Assembly (NCBI RefSeq): GCF_020734105.1
Contig: NZ_JAJAFR010000012.1
Location: forward strand, 49,424-113,423
Direction of reading: 5' to 3'
Length of the DNA: 64,000 nt
From: Alkalihalobacillus deserti
GTDB taxonomy: Bacteria; Bacillota; Bacilli; Bacillales; Bacillaceae_D
Part shown: piece by piece, positions 54,520 to 63,625 of the stretch
Layout of the letters: the number at the start of each line of letters is the position of its first letter
Numbering within the stretch: position 1 is the first letter of the stretch
Translations under genes and position numbers: made by a program
The notes under the pieces: generated by a model
Databases searched by the model: none
Told to the model about the DNA's origin: nothing
What the model saw: only the letters and a program-made list of their open reading frames with translations

Positions 54520-54726
54520 ATGAGTGAAAATAATCAAGTAAATCAAACAGACACATCTAAGAAGAAAATAAGTTTACAAGAAGCGATTAAACAGCAGCTT
54601 GCTAGGAAGAAAAACGAATCATCTTCTGATAGCAATAAACGAAACCCAATCCAACAAACAAAAATGAAAAGTCAACAAACGAAGAAAACGAACAATCAAC
54701 GAAAAAGACAAGTTGGAGGACAATAA
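54520..54726 (+). CDS. Small Gln/Lys-rich protein
   Basis: A 68-residue hydrophilic protein starting MSENNQVNQTDTSKKKISLQ behind AAAGGAGG. After one predicted helix (LQEAIKQQLARKK) the rest is rich in Gln, Lys, Asn and Ser and probably disordered. Such composition is common among small spore proteins, but I see no defining motif. Function unknown. Confidence 0.65.
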   Translation: MSENNQVNQTDTSKKKISLQEAIKQQLARKKNESSSDSNKRNPIQQTKMKSQQTKKTNNQRKRQVGGQ

Positions 54727-54744
54727 TCCTAAACCTCAAGTGGT

Positions 54745-55590
54745 TAATTTTTCGACATTCACATGTCTTTATTAGAATTTCTTCGATTTTTTTCGTATCA
54801 TCAGGATGGAAAATATGAGCGGATTTATCCATCTTGATGTACTGTTTTCCCTTCGTCGTATCGACGCTCTGATAATATTCTTCAACTAGTTGACGGCTGA
54901 CATGGACATCTTTATTCTCATGTATAGATGCAATAGGTACATCTATCCTTTTGCTCGTCTCTAAAAAATTAATACTAGGTATTTCTTTCACAAAATCAAA
55001 AGTATATATCAACTTAAAACCTTTGTAAAATAATTATAAATATCTTTTAGAGAATAATCTCTAGAGGTGAACATTACTTTTGAAATTTGCAATAGCCCGG
55101 GATGTTTTGACTTCTCCTTCTGAATAAATCATTGAATTAAACCACGCTTGCCACTTCCTTAAGATCCCCCCACTGCTCAAAACTCTCGAAAAAAGAAGGT
55201 TCTCCAACCGAGTTTAATTCAGATAATACCTTTTTATTCCTTCTTTTCTTTGCTTCCTCTTTAGCCCATTGATGAGCTATTCGATCATTTTCTGTCCAAC
55301 TAATAATTTGAGATGCCAATATAGGAATGAAATTTTTCAGGATATAAGTTGATTAAATTCTGACCTAGAATGGTTCCCCATGAATGACCAACTATAAATA
55401 TTTTTTCTTGGTTGAATTCCTTCCTTAAATATTCAGTTACTTCATTAGCATCATTAAGAAGCTGAGCTATGTTCATGGAATTGGGTGCGATTGACTTGCT
55501 ATAGGATTTCCCTGTCCCTCGTTAAATCCCAATAAAAAATGGTTGCCAATTCAAAGAGAATGAATTACTTATGAACATCTTATTATCGCC
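54745..55590 (-). pseudogene. Alpha/beta hydrolase remnant
   Basis: Pieces of one alpha/beta hydrolase (proline iminopeptidase-like) lie in several frames on the minus strand: RGTGKSYSKSIAPNSMNIAQ, EKIFIVGHSWGTILGQNLIN with the nucleophile serine, ASQIISWTENDRIAHQWAKE, FFESFEQWGDLKEVASVV, then after a break YTFDFVKEIPSINFLETSKR, VPIASIHENKDVHVSRQLVE and KMDKSAHIFHPDDTKKIEEI with the catalytic histidine region. At least three frame changes and loss of the N-terminus make this a pseudogene. Confidence 0.83.
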
Positions 55591-55904
55591 GTTGAAAAAA
55601 GATTACGTCAAATTAAGGTCTCTGTTTAGAGTGTTAAATCAGCAGCTAACTACTGTAGCTGCTTTAAAAACGTTATACCTCATTTTTATAACTATTCTAA
55701 TTTGAAACGAACGGTTCATTTTTCTATGTATACGTTCACTCCCCTTTTACGTCATTAAATCTTACATGATTTTTATGTAATCGATAATAATTTAATTTAT
55801 CTCTACAGACAATTCTTAATTCTTAATGTAGGATAGAAATAAGATAAGAAATAACGTTTTCAAAAAACTTTTTGATGATTTTTTTGATGATAGGAGTGAG
55901 TCAA
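55591..55904. other. Gap before nsrR
   Basis: A short hairpin AGCAGCTA/TAGCTGCT lies near 55638-55660. I see no clear NsrR or FNR operator and no gene. Confidence 0.45.
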
Positions 55905-56351
55905 ATGCATTTAACTAGTTATACAGATTATGCACTTAGAACGCTTGTTTATTTAGGAATTCGAAAGGACCTTCCATTAGCAAGAATTAAAGACATTTCT
56001 AAAAATTATAATATATCCAACAACCATATGAGTAAAGTTGTTTATGAACTAGGTCAACTTGGCTTGATTAAAACAGTAAGAGGAAAGAATGGCGGTATTA
56101 AACTCGCTCTAAATCCAGAGGATATAAATATTGGTACGGTCGTAAAAAAAACCGAGAACTTAAATATTGTTGAGTGTTTTGATCCAAGCAACAATTTGTG
56201 TATCATTAGTTCAGCTTGTAAATTAAAATTCACTTTAAATGAAGCCTTACAAGCGTATTTGTCTGTCCTGGATAAATATACTTTGGCTGATGTTGTTTCT
56301 AATGGGAATGAGCTCCTTGAAATTTTTAGTTTTCATGAGCAGAAAGCTTAA
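55905..56351 (+). CDS. nsrR: Nitric-oxide sensing repressor NsrR
   Basis: Rrf2-family repressor with an iron-sulfur cluster that senses NO. The 148-residue product starts MHLTSYTDYALRTLVYLG, has the winged helix with NNHMSKVVYELGQLGLIKTV and RGKNGGIKLA, and the three cluster cysteines in ECFDPSNNLCIISSACKL, spaced as in Bacillus NsrR. Start ATG at 55905 with AGGAGTGAG; the upstream ATG at 55872 lacks a site. NsrR controls NO detoxification and nitrite reduction genes elsewhere; none is adjacent. Confidence 0.93.
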   Translation: MHLTSYTDYALRTLVYLGIRKDLPLARIKDISKNYNISNNHMSKVVYELGQLGLIKTVRGKNGGIKLALNPEDINIGTVVKKTENLNIVECFDPSNNLCIISSACKLKFTLNEALQAYLSVLDKYTLADVVSNGNELLEIFSFHEQKA

Positions 56352-56364
56352 ACATCAACACAAA

Positions 56365-56418
56365 AAAAGAGGCTGATTAAAGATTATCCTATACTAACCC
56401 TTTAACAAGCCTCAAATC
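56365..56418. terminator. Terminator between nsrR and PPOX gene
   Basis: GAGGC (56369-56373) pairs with GCCTC (56409-56413) in an A-flanked imperfect hairpin also pairing TTAAAG with CTTTAA; it can serve both convergent genes. Confidence 0.6.
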
Positions 56419-57020
56419 CAATTTTGTTTAGAGTCTATTTTACTTTGTTTAACTTTAAAAAAGTCTCCTCCTGTGTTTTTCATGTCCGATATTTTATTCC
56501 TTTTTTCTAGCTCAGGTATATGCTTTGAACAATGAATAAAAGCCTCTTCTATTTCGATCACAATCCACCGCTCTGCTTTATTGTCTTCTTTGCTTTCAAT
56601 ATCAATTAAGACTTCTGATGGAAGGTTAAGCGTTTCTAGTTCTTTATTTTCACAAATGTATGCTTTACCATTGACGTGCAGGCCAACTTTACTTTCAAAA
56701 AAATCAATAAACATAAGACCGATATGCGGATTTTCTGTTATATTTCCCATACTTGCCATTACACCGTTTCCACGGTATTCAGGATACATAACTGTGGACT
56801 CACCAATAATTCTTACAAAACCCGTTGGCCCAGCACGAAAAGAAGAGTCACAATGGCCACTACGATCGGATGTTGAAATGAAAACCATTTCTTGATTCCT
56901 TATAAATTCTTGCATCACTAAATTTAGATGATCTAACACCTGATTATTGTAAAATGCAACTGCTCTTCTTGATGTATTATATTTTTCTTGTAGGAGTTGT
57001 TCTCCTGTTTGTTTAGGCAT
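56412..57020 (-). CDS. PPOX-fold flavin-binding protein
   Basis: A 202-residue protein of the pyridoxamine 5'-phosphate oxidase-like split-barrel family, which usually binds FMN, F420 or heme. Typical parts are MVFISTSDRSGHCDSSFRAG, VMYPEYRGNGVMASMGNITE, NPHIGLMFIDFF and GLHVNGKAYI. The substrate is unknown. The start is ATG at 57020 (MPKQTGEQLL) behind AAAGGGG; the TTG three codons earlier is less likely. Convergent with nsrR. Confidence 0.85.
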   Translation of the reverse strand: MPKQTGEQLLQEKYNTSRRAVAFYNNQVLDHLNLVMQEFIRNQEMVFISTSDRSGHCDSSFRAGPTGFVRIIGESTVMYPEYRGNGVMASMGNITENPHIGLMFIDFFESKVGLHVNGKAYICENKELETLNLPSEVLIDIESKEDNKAERWIVIEIEEAFIHCSKHIPELEKRNKISDMKNTGGDFFKVKQSKIDSKQNWI

Positions 57021-57305
57021 GTATTCCAACCCCTTTTCACTACCTAAATAGGTTAAACGAATTAGTTAGCCTCATTTTAACTGAAAATTCTATCTTAGAA
57101 TCATCGAATGTGAGTTTTCCTTACAAGGTATGTTTTGATTTTAATTAACACGATAACAAAATTACATATAAGAAAAATCAAAGGCAATTACTCCTTTAGT
57201 CATTGAATACTAAAAGTAGATACACTTTTAATACAAGTCCGTATATGAATCTCATCATTACTTACAAGTTCTTGCCGAACCTCCTCTGCATTTATAAGCC
57301 GATAA
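57021..57305. other. Gap without supported feature
   Basis: About 285 A+T-rich bases (334 including the terminator that follows). No ribosome site with an open frame, RNA or operator that I can support. Confidence 0.45.
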
Positions 57306-57336
57306 AAAGCTAACATATCATAAATATGTTAGCTTT
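57306..57336 (-). terminator. Terminator of DUF1450 gene
   Basis: 13-bp perfect stem AAAGCTAACATAT (57306-57318) with ATATGTTAGCTTT (57324-57336), T-run on the minus strand. Confidence 0.9.
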
Positions 57337-57354
57337 CTCATTATTCTTAGCCCT

Positions 57355-57585
57355 CTAAACAGATTGCTTTAAGATTCGTTTATTCAGTTTATAATATAAT
57401 TCTTCACTTGTATCACTTTTTATGACTTTCCCATCTACTAATGAGAATGGACATTCTTTACATGTTTTACACTTTCCTAAACAGCCTTTACGCTTGATCC
57501 TCAAATCAGGATAAGAAGATTTAAGAGTTTTATACGCTTTTTTTGTTTTAAACTCATTTTCTTTACAAAAATAAACCTTATCCAT
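57355..57585 (-). CDS. DUF1450-like small cysteine protein
   Basis: A 76-residue protein with GCLGKCKTCKECPFSLVDGK, the cysteine cluster and strand of the DUF1450 (YuzB-like) family, followed by VIKSDTSEELYYKL. An extra cysteine lies at FCKENEF near the N-terminus, a layout also used by thioredoxin-like ferredoxins, so a metal or redox role is possible. ATG at 57585 with AAGAGGTG. Single gene. Confidence 0.8.
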   Translation of the reverse strand: MDKVYFCKENEFKTKKAYKTLKSSYPDLRIKRKGCLGKCKTCKECPFSLVDGKVIKSDTSEELYYKLNKRILKQSV

Positions 57586-57698
57586 TTTATATGCACCTCT
57601 TACTAATTGATAATTATAATCATTTTCATCAGTATAACAAATTCATTGGTATTCGTATACTAAAAAATCTGATAATTAACCCAAAAAAATAATCCTTC

Positions 57699-58439
57699 TT
57701 ATATAGAAGAATTACATTTTTTGCTTTTTAGGAATTGACGATATTTTTCATACAAAATTTTTCTGTTTTTCACCGCCTGAACATTCACTAAGAAAAACGC
57801 CTGACTTTTTTCCTGATTTAATAACCAGTAATCAAAACCCTTGTTAGATGTTATCTTTTCCTTTATATACTTATAATTTATTACTTTTATCCAATCACTT
57901 GAGCGCAGGCCACTTTGGTATTTCGACATGGGTTTTTTCACTATAATACCCTCTAACCCGTAATCTTTTACAATATCAAAATACATTTGGGAATTCCCTT
58001 CAACCCATTGAGAAGTCACAATTGTGATGTTGTCTGTCGGAATCGTCTGATCTAACAAACTCTTACGCTTTAAAAGTGGAAGTTGAGTAACTCTTTTACC
58101 CTTATAATATAGAATGTCAAAAGCAACATATTGAATCGCGACATCTGTAAGTAATTTTTCAGATTTTACTCGATTCATTAAAAGCTGATAATCTGGTTTG
58201 CTCTCCCGATCTGTTGCAATCAATTCCCCGTCTAAAACAACACCTTTTGGGAGTTGAATGTCTAATATCTCTGGAAATAAGCGAGTTACATCTTGTTTGT
58301 TCTTTGTATACAGTCGTATCTCGCCATTAAGATTGCTATAAATTAATCGGATTCCATCTAACTTCAACTCAGTAATGACATTAGCGTAATCTTCTGGTGG
58401 GGAAATCACCTCTTTTACTAACATTGGAGAAATAAACAT
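57699..58439 (-). CDS. ATP-dependent DNA ligase, YoqV/LigB type
   Basis: A 246-residue ligase consisting of little more than the nucleotidyltransferase domain. Motif I is ELKLDGIRLIY (Lys26 accepts AMP), motif III LDGELIA, motif IIIa FDILYYKGKRV, motif IV EGIIVKKP and motif V SDWIKVINYK. It resembles YoqV of the B. subtilis prophage SPbeta (MFISPML start, ITELKLDGIRLI), so a phage origin is plausible. A short C-terminal part replaces a full OB domain. It is not fused to Ku or primase. ATG at 58439 with AGGTGATTTC. Confidence 0.9.
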   Translation of the reverse strand: MFISPMLVKEVISPPEDYANVITELKLDGIRLIYSNLNGEIRLYTKNKQDVTRLFPEILDIQLPKGVVLDGELIATDRESKPDYQLLMNRVKSEKLLTDVAIQYVAFDILYYKGKRVTQLPLLKRKSLLDQTIPTDNITIVTSQWVEGNSQMYFDIVKDYGLEGIIVKKPMSKYQSGLRSSDWIKVINYKYIKEKITSNKGFDYWLLNQEKSQAFFLVNVQAVKNRKILYEKYRQFLKSKKCNSSI

Positions 58440-58852
58440 GAAATCACCTCACTCCTCATCATACACGGGACTTTTCAAATGATCATTAGTGTTTTATTGG
58501 TAGTTAATCATTTAATCCACTTAAGGAAGCTAAAGATAAAAAGAATAAGAAATTGAATAAATTTAAGTGTTAAACTTAAAATCTTCTTTGATGCCATTAG
58601 ATATGGTGAGAACTCCAATTGAATTATTTTAGTAGTGGTGACGTACGTTAAAGTTGTCCCTTTTAGAAGAAAAATTAATTTTTCCACGTCTTTGGAATAC
58701 CTAAATTCTCTCGTTCATTTGACCTCTCTTATTATTGCTCATAAATATTCACAGGAAATAATTACTAATACTAGTTAAGCCATCTAACGCTCGAATAATT
58801 ATATTTATTTAAACTCATCCTAATAATTACTTAGTTCAGGGAGGAATGCTTT
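58440..58852. other. Gap without supported feature
   Basis: About 410 A+T-rich bases; no gene, RNA or hairpin with T-run that I can support. GGGAGGAA at 58840-58847 belongs to the next gene. Confidence 0.45.
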
Positions 58853-59116
58853 TTGAAATTTGTAGACGATTTATATGAGTTATACAAAGACCATTTAACC
58901 GGAGATGAAGAAGATGCACTTATTATAATTGATGGAATTATACGAGACTTCAATAACGCAGATATAAAAAAGTTGATATCCGATATGCCAAATAGAGAAC
59001 GGTTTGAAATGCTGTCTCTTTATTTATACGAGAAGTTCCGTTTAAAGATAGCAAATGAAGGCGTTGGAAAAACTCTTAACCGAGATGACCAAGATGACAT
59101 TAAATTCTTTCACTAA
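58853..59116 (+). CDS. Small acidic protein, DUF6154-like
   Basis: An 87-residue helical acidic protein (MKFVDDLYELYKDHLTGDEE at the start, then DIKKLISDMPNRERFEMLSL). It resembles the short Bacillaceae family DUF6154, an assignment I hold loosely. TTG start behind GGGAGGAA. Function unknown; single gene. Confidence 0.65.
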   Translation: MKFVDDLYELYKDHLTGDEEDALIIIDGIIRDFNNADIKKLISDMPNRERFEMLSLYLYEKFRLKIANEGVGKTLNRDDQDDIKFFH

Positions 59117-59438
59117 AAGAAGTGAATCAATGCATCTTTTATAAGTTACAGTTTTCCTTTTTGCATCTTAAATCTAAAACTTATTTAAGTACCATATCCT
59201 AACTTTGTCCGATTGTTAAAGGTATTGTCCTGAAATAATTATTCTTGAAAATATTCAAACAAGATTTCAAGAAATATTCCTAGTCGAGAATTGAATAGAG
59301 ATTTTTACTAAAAGGTTTTTTTCTCTCTTTGAAATAGTTTTTTATTCTTTTGTAAAGTTTTCAAGCCGACATTGAACTTGACTAAATCTTTTGTTAACCT
59401 TGACTTATAATTAATACCTATTAAACAAGGTGGCAAAT
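59117..59438. other. Gap before chrA
   Basis: About 320 A+T-rich bases. TTGACTTATAATTAATA just before chrA may hold promoter elements, but no operator is evident. Confidence 0.4.
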
Positions 59439-60644
59439 ATGAGCAGTCAAAACAAATTAAAATTAATGTTGTTAGTAGAAATTTTTCTCGTATCTACGAG
59501 ACTCGGTTTTACGTCATTTGGTGGTCCAGTTGCGCATTTAGGGTATTTTCATGAAGAATACGTCCGTAAACGTAAATGGATGGATGAAAAAGGATATGCT
59601 GATTTGGTTGCCTTGTGTCAGTTTTTACCGGGGCCGGCAAGTAGCCAAGTTGGTATTGGCATTGGAGTTGTCAGAGCTGGGATCTTAGGGGGCATCATTT
59701 CATTTCTTGGTTTTACTCTTCCATCTGTCATTGCACTCATCCTCTTTGCTTTGCTGTTACAAAGTTTTGGATTTTCTGACTCCGGTTGGATTCACGGTCT
59801 TAAAATAGTTGCAGTTGTCGTTGTTGCTCATGCAATTTTAGGTATGGCGAAAAATTTGACACCTGATGTTCAAAGAAAAACAATTGCTTTATTTGCAGTT
59901 GTCGTTACCTTGCTTTGGCAAACAGCCTTTACCCAAGTAGGGGTTATTTTACTTGCTGGATTGGCGGGCTTTTTTCTTTACAGACAGCTTACCATTAATG
60001 AAGCTGTTACTGACACAACTTCATTTGCTCTATCACGACGATTTGCTGTGATTTGTCTAATTGTATTTGTTGGCTTACTTGTTGCTCTACCACTTATAAG
60101 AGAAGCCACTACATCAAACTGGATTGCCATGTTTGATAGTTTTTATCGTGCTGGTTCTCTTGTCTTTGGTGGTGGACATGTTGTTTTACCATTACTTGAA
60201 CGTGAATTCGTTCCATCTGGTTGGCTTAGTGAAGAACAATTTCTGGCGGGATATGGTGCTGCGCAGGCTGTACCTGGTCCCTTGTTTACATTTGCGGCTT
60301 ATATAGGAGCTGTCATCAACGGTTGGCAAGGTGGACTTGTAGCGACTATAGCCATTTTTCTACCAGCTTTCCTTCTTATATTAGGTACTTTTCCCTTTTG
60401 GAATTTTCTACGTCAAAATTACAAAATAAAAGCAGCGTTAATGGGAGTTAACGCCGCAGTTGTTGGGATTTTAATTTCAGCTCTTTATCACCCTATTTGG
60501 ACTAGTTCTATTTTATCAGCCATTGATTTTGCTTTTGCCGCTATTTTATTTAGTCTATTGGTCTTTTGGAAACTCCCTCCTTGGGTGATTGTATTAACAG
60601 GTGCTATAGGCGGTTTTTTACTTCAATGTTTTAAAGCATTATAA
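59439..60644 (+). CDS. chrA: Chromate transporter, long-chain ChrA
   Basis: Membrane carrier that exports chromate. The 401-residue two-domain form has about ten membrane segments and both repeat signatures: TSFGGPVAHLGYFHEEYV with FLPGPASSQVGIGIG in the first half, and FGGGHVVLPLLEREFV with AQAVPGPLFTFAAYIGA in the second. Start ATG at 59439 with AAGGTGG; the GTG three codons earlier overlaps it. Strong terminator behind. No chrB or chrR next to it. Confidence 0.93.
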   Translation: MSSQNKLKLMLLVEIFLVSTRLGFTSFGGPVAHLGYFHEEYVRKRKWMDEKGYADLVALCQFLPGPASSQVGIGIGVVRAGILGGIISFLGFTLPSVIALILFALLLQSFGFSDSGWIHGLKIVAVVVVAHAILGMAKNLTPDVQRKTIALFAVVVTLLWQTAFTQVGVILLAGLAGFFLYRQLTINEAVTDTTSFALSRRFAVICLIVFVGLLVALPLIREATTSNWIAMFDSFYRAGSLVFGGGHVVLPLLEREFVPSGWLSEEQFLAGYGAAQAVPGPLFTFAAYIGAVINGWQGGLVATIAIFLPAFLLILGTFPFWNFLRQNYKIKAALMGVNAAVVGILISALYHPIWTSSILSAIDFAFAAILFSLLVFWKLPPWVIVLTGAIGGFLLQCFKAL

Positions 60645-60675
60645 AAAAACACTAGGGATTCCCTTAGTGTTTTTT
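60644..60675 (+). terminator. chrA terminator
   Basis: AAAACACTAGGG pairs with CCCTTAGTGTTTT (one bulge), then T-run, at 60644-60675. Confidence 0.85.
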
Positions 60676-60912
60676 ATAATGTCGTTATTTCCCGTCCATT
60701 CAAACGATATTGATATTGAATTCTCGTAATCTAAGTCATCGGACGTAACAGGTTGTGACTGGTGAAATTAAGAGCTACTATTTCTTAATTTCACTTTTGA
60801 ATTTCCCCTGTAATCAACACATTAATTATAATTATTTTAATTTAGTATTGATTTTCCTTTGATAAATGTTATTATAATCATAGCCACTACGGTAAAACAA
60901 ACACAAGGTTAT

Positions 60913-61077
60913 CGTTTTTTTATTTATGCTCTGTCAGGTTTTGTTTCTGATCATTTAGAAGTGCTCTATGATAATGACTATGAATGCACAAACAGTCACA
61001 GCCGAGCAAGCTACTATCGTCCCCTTATGCCTAACACTGATCCTAGATTTATTCAAACTTTAGCCAATTTAGTATAG
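60913..61077 (+). pseudogene. Tail of a ferrochelatase gene
   Basis: The open stretch RFFIYALSGFVSDHLEVLYD followed by NDYEC and, further on, ASYYRPLMPNTDPRFIQTLA is the C-terminal end of HemH, where GFVADHLEVLYDND carries a catalytic glutamate. No start codon with ribosome site and none of the first 240 residues of the enzyme are present. It is an isolated gene tail; a working hemH presumably lies elsewhere. Confidence 0.85.
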
Positions 61078-61115
61078 TTAGACTACGAAAATTATTAAAT
61101 AAGGAGCTATCTATC

Positions 61116-61229
61116 TTGAAAAAACATTCAATCTGTCCTCAATGTCATTCAGAAATTAAACAATTAAAGCATAGCATTATTTGTAAATGCGGTATTAAGT
61201 TTAAAACGATAAAATCATTTGCAAGTTAA
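61116..61229 (+). CDS. Tiny zinc-ribbon protein, 37 residues
   Basis: TTG start nine bases after AAGGAG. The product MKKHSICPQCHSEIKQLKHS then IICKCGIKFKTIKSFAS has CxxC and CxC pairs, a minimal zinc ribbon. A strong terminator follows eight bases behind the stop, which supports a real gene. Function unknown. Confidence 0.7.
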   Translation: MKKHSICPQCHSEIKQLKHSIICKCGIKFKTIKSFAS

Positions 61230-61237
61230 TTTATCTA

Positions 61238-61270
61238 CACATGAAAACGTAATGTTTTCATGTGTTTTTT
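61238..61270 (+). terminator. Terminator of zinc-ribbon gene
   Basis: CACATGAAAAC (61238-61248) pairs with GTTTTCATGTG (61254-61264), then six T. Confidence 0.93.
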
Positions 61271-61554
61271 GAATCCTGATTATTAGGCTTAACTTTTCAA
61301 TTATCTTATAAGATCAATTGTTGCTAAAAGTTATAGGTAAAAAGTATAAGCATCTTCTCACTGCTATAGTTGATTAGTGTATATTTTTCCATTTTCCACT
61401 TTTTACGATAACAATAACAAAAAGACCTTACAAACCTTATGGGATAAAACCGATTACTCATCGGTGATACTACTCATTCTTCTTTTATTAATTAATCAAA
61501 AAATCAGCATCCTACTTTTAGTAGCTACGCTGTTTCATAAGATTTATCTTCTTT
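61271..61554. other. Gap with an unsupported open frame
   Basis: A frame from about 61377 to 61583 encodes a hydrophobic stretch (SSVILLILLLLINQ) but has no ribosome site and overlaps the next gene; I do not count it. Confidence 0.45.
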
Positions 61555-62163
61555 CTACACATCTGAAGGATTTAATTGTTTGATGAGTTCAGTCTCACTT
61601 TCCATTGATTTAAGCCACATATCCACTAGTTCAATCCCACTGATTAGTTCTATACCTAATCCTTCAGCATATCGCATGGCTTTGTCTGTAAAACCTGCTG
61701 TTGTAATGACAAGCCCTCCTATAGCTCGCCACTTTTCCATATTTGAGTGGACGAGTGCGATCGATTCAAAGTCCAGATCATCTTTGCTACACTTAACCTG
61801 CCCTAGGTACAAACCTTCTTCTCGGCGATTCTCAAAATCAACTCCAAAGTCTCCACTCGCTTTACTCACAAACATATCTCCGCCATAGAAAGATTTAATC
61901 ATATCAGTCACAAAATGCTCAAATGCTAAAGGATCTTCTTTTATGAATGTTGCACTGTATGAAGTCTCGTCAAGTTGTTGTTCCTCTTTAAAACGTAAAT
62001 ATAAGCCCATTGCTAATGTTTGACGTAATTCAATGTCGCTCTCAACTTTATCAAGTAATAGGTCTGTATATTCTTCTCTTTTGTTTTTCAATCGGATTCC
62101 ATTAATAACTGTAAGTATGGTAATTAAAATAGCTACAATCGTTATAATCATTTGTGATTCCAC
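61555..62163 (-). CDS. Membrane-anchored Mrr-like nuclease-fold protein
   Basis: A 202-residue protein with one N-terminal membrane segment (residues 4-24) and a cytosolic domain. AFEHFVTDMIKSFYGGDMFV, SGDFGVDFENRREEGLYLGQ and then VKCSKDDLD give the helix and the D...QxK active site of the Mrr_cat restriction endonuclease fold; VITTAGFTDKAMRYAEGLGI is also typical. Start is GTG at 62163 with AGAGGGGG. No methyltransferase or specificity gene is near, so this is not a classic restriction system. Confidence 0.8.
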   Translation of the reverse strand: MESQMIITIVAILITILTVINGIRLKNKREEYTDLLLDKVESDIELRQTLAMGLYLRFKEEQQLDETSYSATFIKEDPLAFEHFVTDMIKSFYGGDMFVSKASGDFGVDFENRREEGLYLGQVKCSKDDLDFESIALVHSNMEKWRAIGGLVITTAGFTDKAMRYAEGLGIELISGIELVDMWLKSMESETELIKQLNPSDV

Positions 62164-62383
62164 TTCTTTGCCCCCTCTTTTTAGTAAGTTTGTACAAAAG
62201 GAGGCACTATCAAACAAAATGGCATTAGGTCTATTTTAAATCGTTCCATTCCACTTTTTTCTCTTCGTTCAACATTTCTACAAATAAGTTGGTTTAACCG
62301 TAATTCCATTTGCTGCTAGTTCAATTAAGTGTCTCATTGTCTCTCATCATTTTATTGCTTCTTTTATTGATTCTCCTTCTAAT

Positions 62384-62422
62384 AAAAAGACCACCGACCC
62401 TATTTAACAAGGATCAGTGGAC
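62384..62422 (-). terminator. Terminator of double P-loop gene
   Basis: Imperfect stem CCACTGATCC / GGGTCGGTGG on the minus strand, followed by TCTTTTT, just behind the stop at 62428. Confidence 0.7.
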
Positions 62423-62427
62423 AGATA

Positions 62428-63525
62428 TTACTCCTTATTTACCATTTGCTCTATTTCTTCTAAAATCCCCTTCCTAATTTGATCTATTTTAGTGAAATCC
62501 ATCGCCTCAATATAGTAAGATTCTAGCTTATCACGAAGCTCCTTTGCTTCCGCTAAGTAAGAAACTCCTTCTTTCATTTTATCTTTATAAGGTTTTGTTG
62601 TTCTTGCAATTTCCGCTACAAATTTCTCGTCCGTATCTGGCGCAATACATCTTGTATACATATCAACGACCTCATCTGTTTCTCGATCTGGAAAATACTC
62701 ATGGGGTGCGGTACTATCAAAAATAGCGATCCCTCTCTCTCTCAGAATCACCATATCCAAACTATCTGGATCAAAGCCACAATGATACACTTCAACATCA
62801 AACCCTTTTGCCTCAGCTGCTGTTGCAATCTTTTTTAGCATCGTTGATTTTCCTGATCCAGCTCTTCCTTTTATGAAATAACGTTTCTCAACATCTTCTG
62901 TTAAAGTTTGAATAAAATCAACGGCACCTTTAGGTGTTGCAGCACCTAAGAAACGATGCTTTATTGTAGATTTTTTATCTACACTTTTCTCCCTGAAGAA
63001 CAATTCAATTAATTCATCTGTTAACTTATTAGCTTTCTCAAAATCCATGTTCTTAATGTAAATTTCCTCAATATCATCATGAGCCTTCAAAGCAGCTGCG
63101 AATGTGTCATATGCTAATTGAAATTTTGCAGAAATGGCTTCGTTCAATTTAAGAATTTCTTCTTTATGAACAGCGAGTTTTTTTGAATCCCATGCTACTC
63201 CTAAATTCACATATTCATCTATGAGTCCAGGGGCTTTCGGTTCAATAACGTGAGGTGCAGTTCCATCCACTATTCCAACTCTGAATTTAGGTATAATGAC
63301 TCCATCAATTGAGTTATTATCAGAAGAACAATGTAAATACTCAATATCCAATCCTTTACAAGTCATTTCTTCTCCGACCGCTTTCATGAGTGAGGACTTT
63401 CCTGTTCCAGGACCCCCCTTTAAAATAAACAAACGGTCTAACTGGTCTAACGCATTATCATAAAGACTATAAAACCCTTTTGCTGTGTTTCCCCCGGCGT
63501 AGTAGTTACGAACTTTCCCACTCAT
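62428..63525 (-). CDS. Tandem P-loop ATPase, PRK06851 type
   Basis: A 365-residue protein with two copies of a P-loop domain: ILKGGPGTGKSSLMKAV near residue 34 and FIKGRAGSGKSTMLKKI near 217. Each copy is followed by HCSSDNNSIDGVIIP or HCGFDPDSLDMVILR and by GTAPHVIEP or DSTAPHEYFPD, so the two halves are internal repeats. This is the PRK06851 family of uncharacterised Firmicute ATPases. Function unknown; a nucleotide-driven switch is inference. Start ATG at 63525 with AAAGGGTGAT. Confidence 0.85.
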   Translation of the reverse strand: MSGKVRNYYAGGNTAKGFYSLYDNALDQLDRLFILKGGPGTGKSSLMKAVGEEMTCKGLDIEYLHCSSDNNSIDGVIIPKFRVGIVDGTAPHVIEPKAPGLIDEYVNLGVAWDSKKLAVHKEEILKLNEAISAKFQLAYDTFAAALKAHDDIEEIYIKNMDFEKANKLTDELIELFFREKSVDKKSTIKHRFLGAATPKGAVDFIQTLTEDVEKRYFIKGRAGSGKSTMLKKIATAAEAKGFDVEVYHCGFDPDSLDMVILRERGIAIFDSTAPHEYFPDRETDEVVDMYTRCIAPDTDEKFVAEIARTTKPYKDKMKEGVSYLAEAKELRDKLESYYIEAMDFTKIDQIRKGILEEIEQMVNKE

Positions 63526-63625
63526 CCAATCACCCTTTCATTCCTTTACCTCAACATATGTAGATCTTCTTACAAGGGTGAATGCCTATTTTTGTTATAT
63601 TTACTAACGAAAAAGAGCCCAGAGG

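Noticed and set aside
60859..60912. Extending the ferrochelatase tail to a TTG at 60859 as an intact small gene
   Set aside because: No ribosome site, and residues before 60904 do not match ferrochelatase; a tail remnant fits better.
61377..61583. Hydrophobic 68-codon plus-strand frame
   Set aside because: GTG start without ribosome site, overlaps the Mrr-like gene, no recognisable product.
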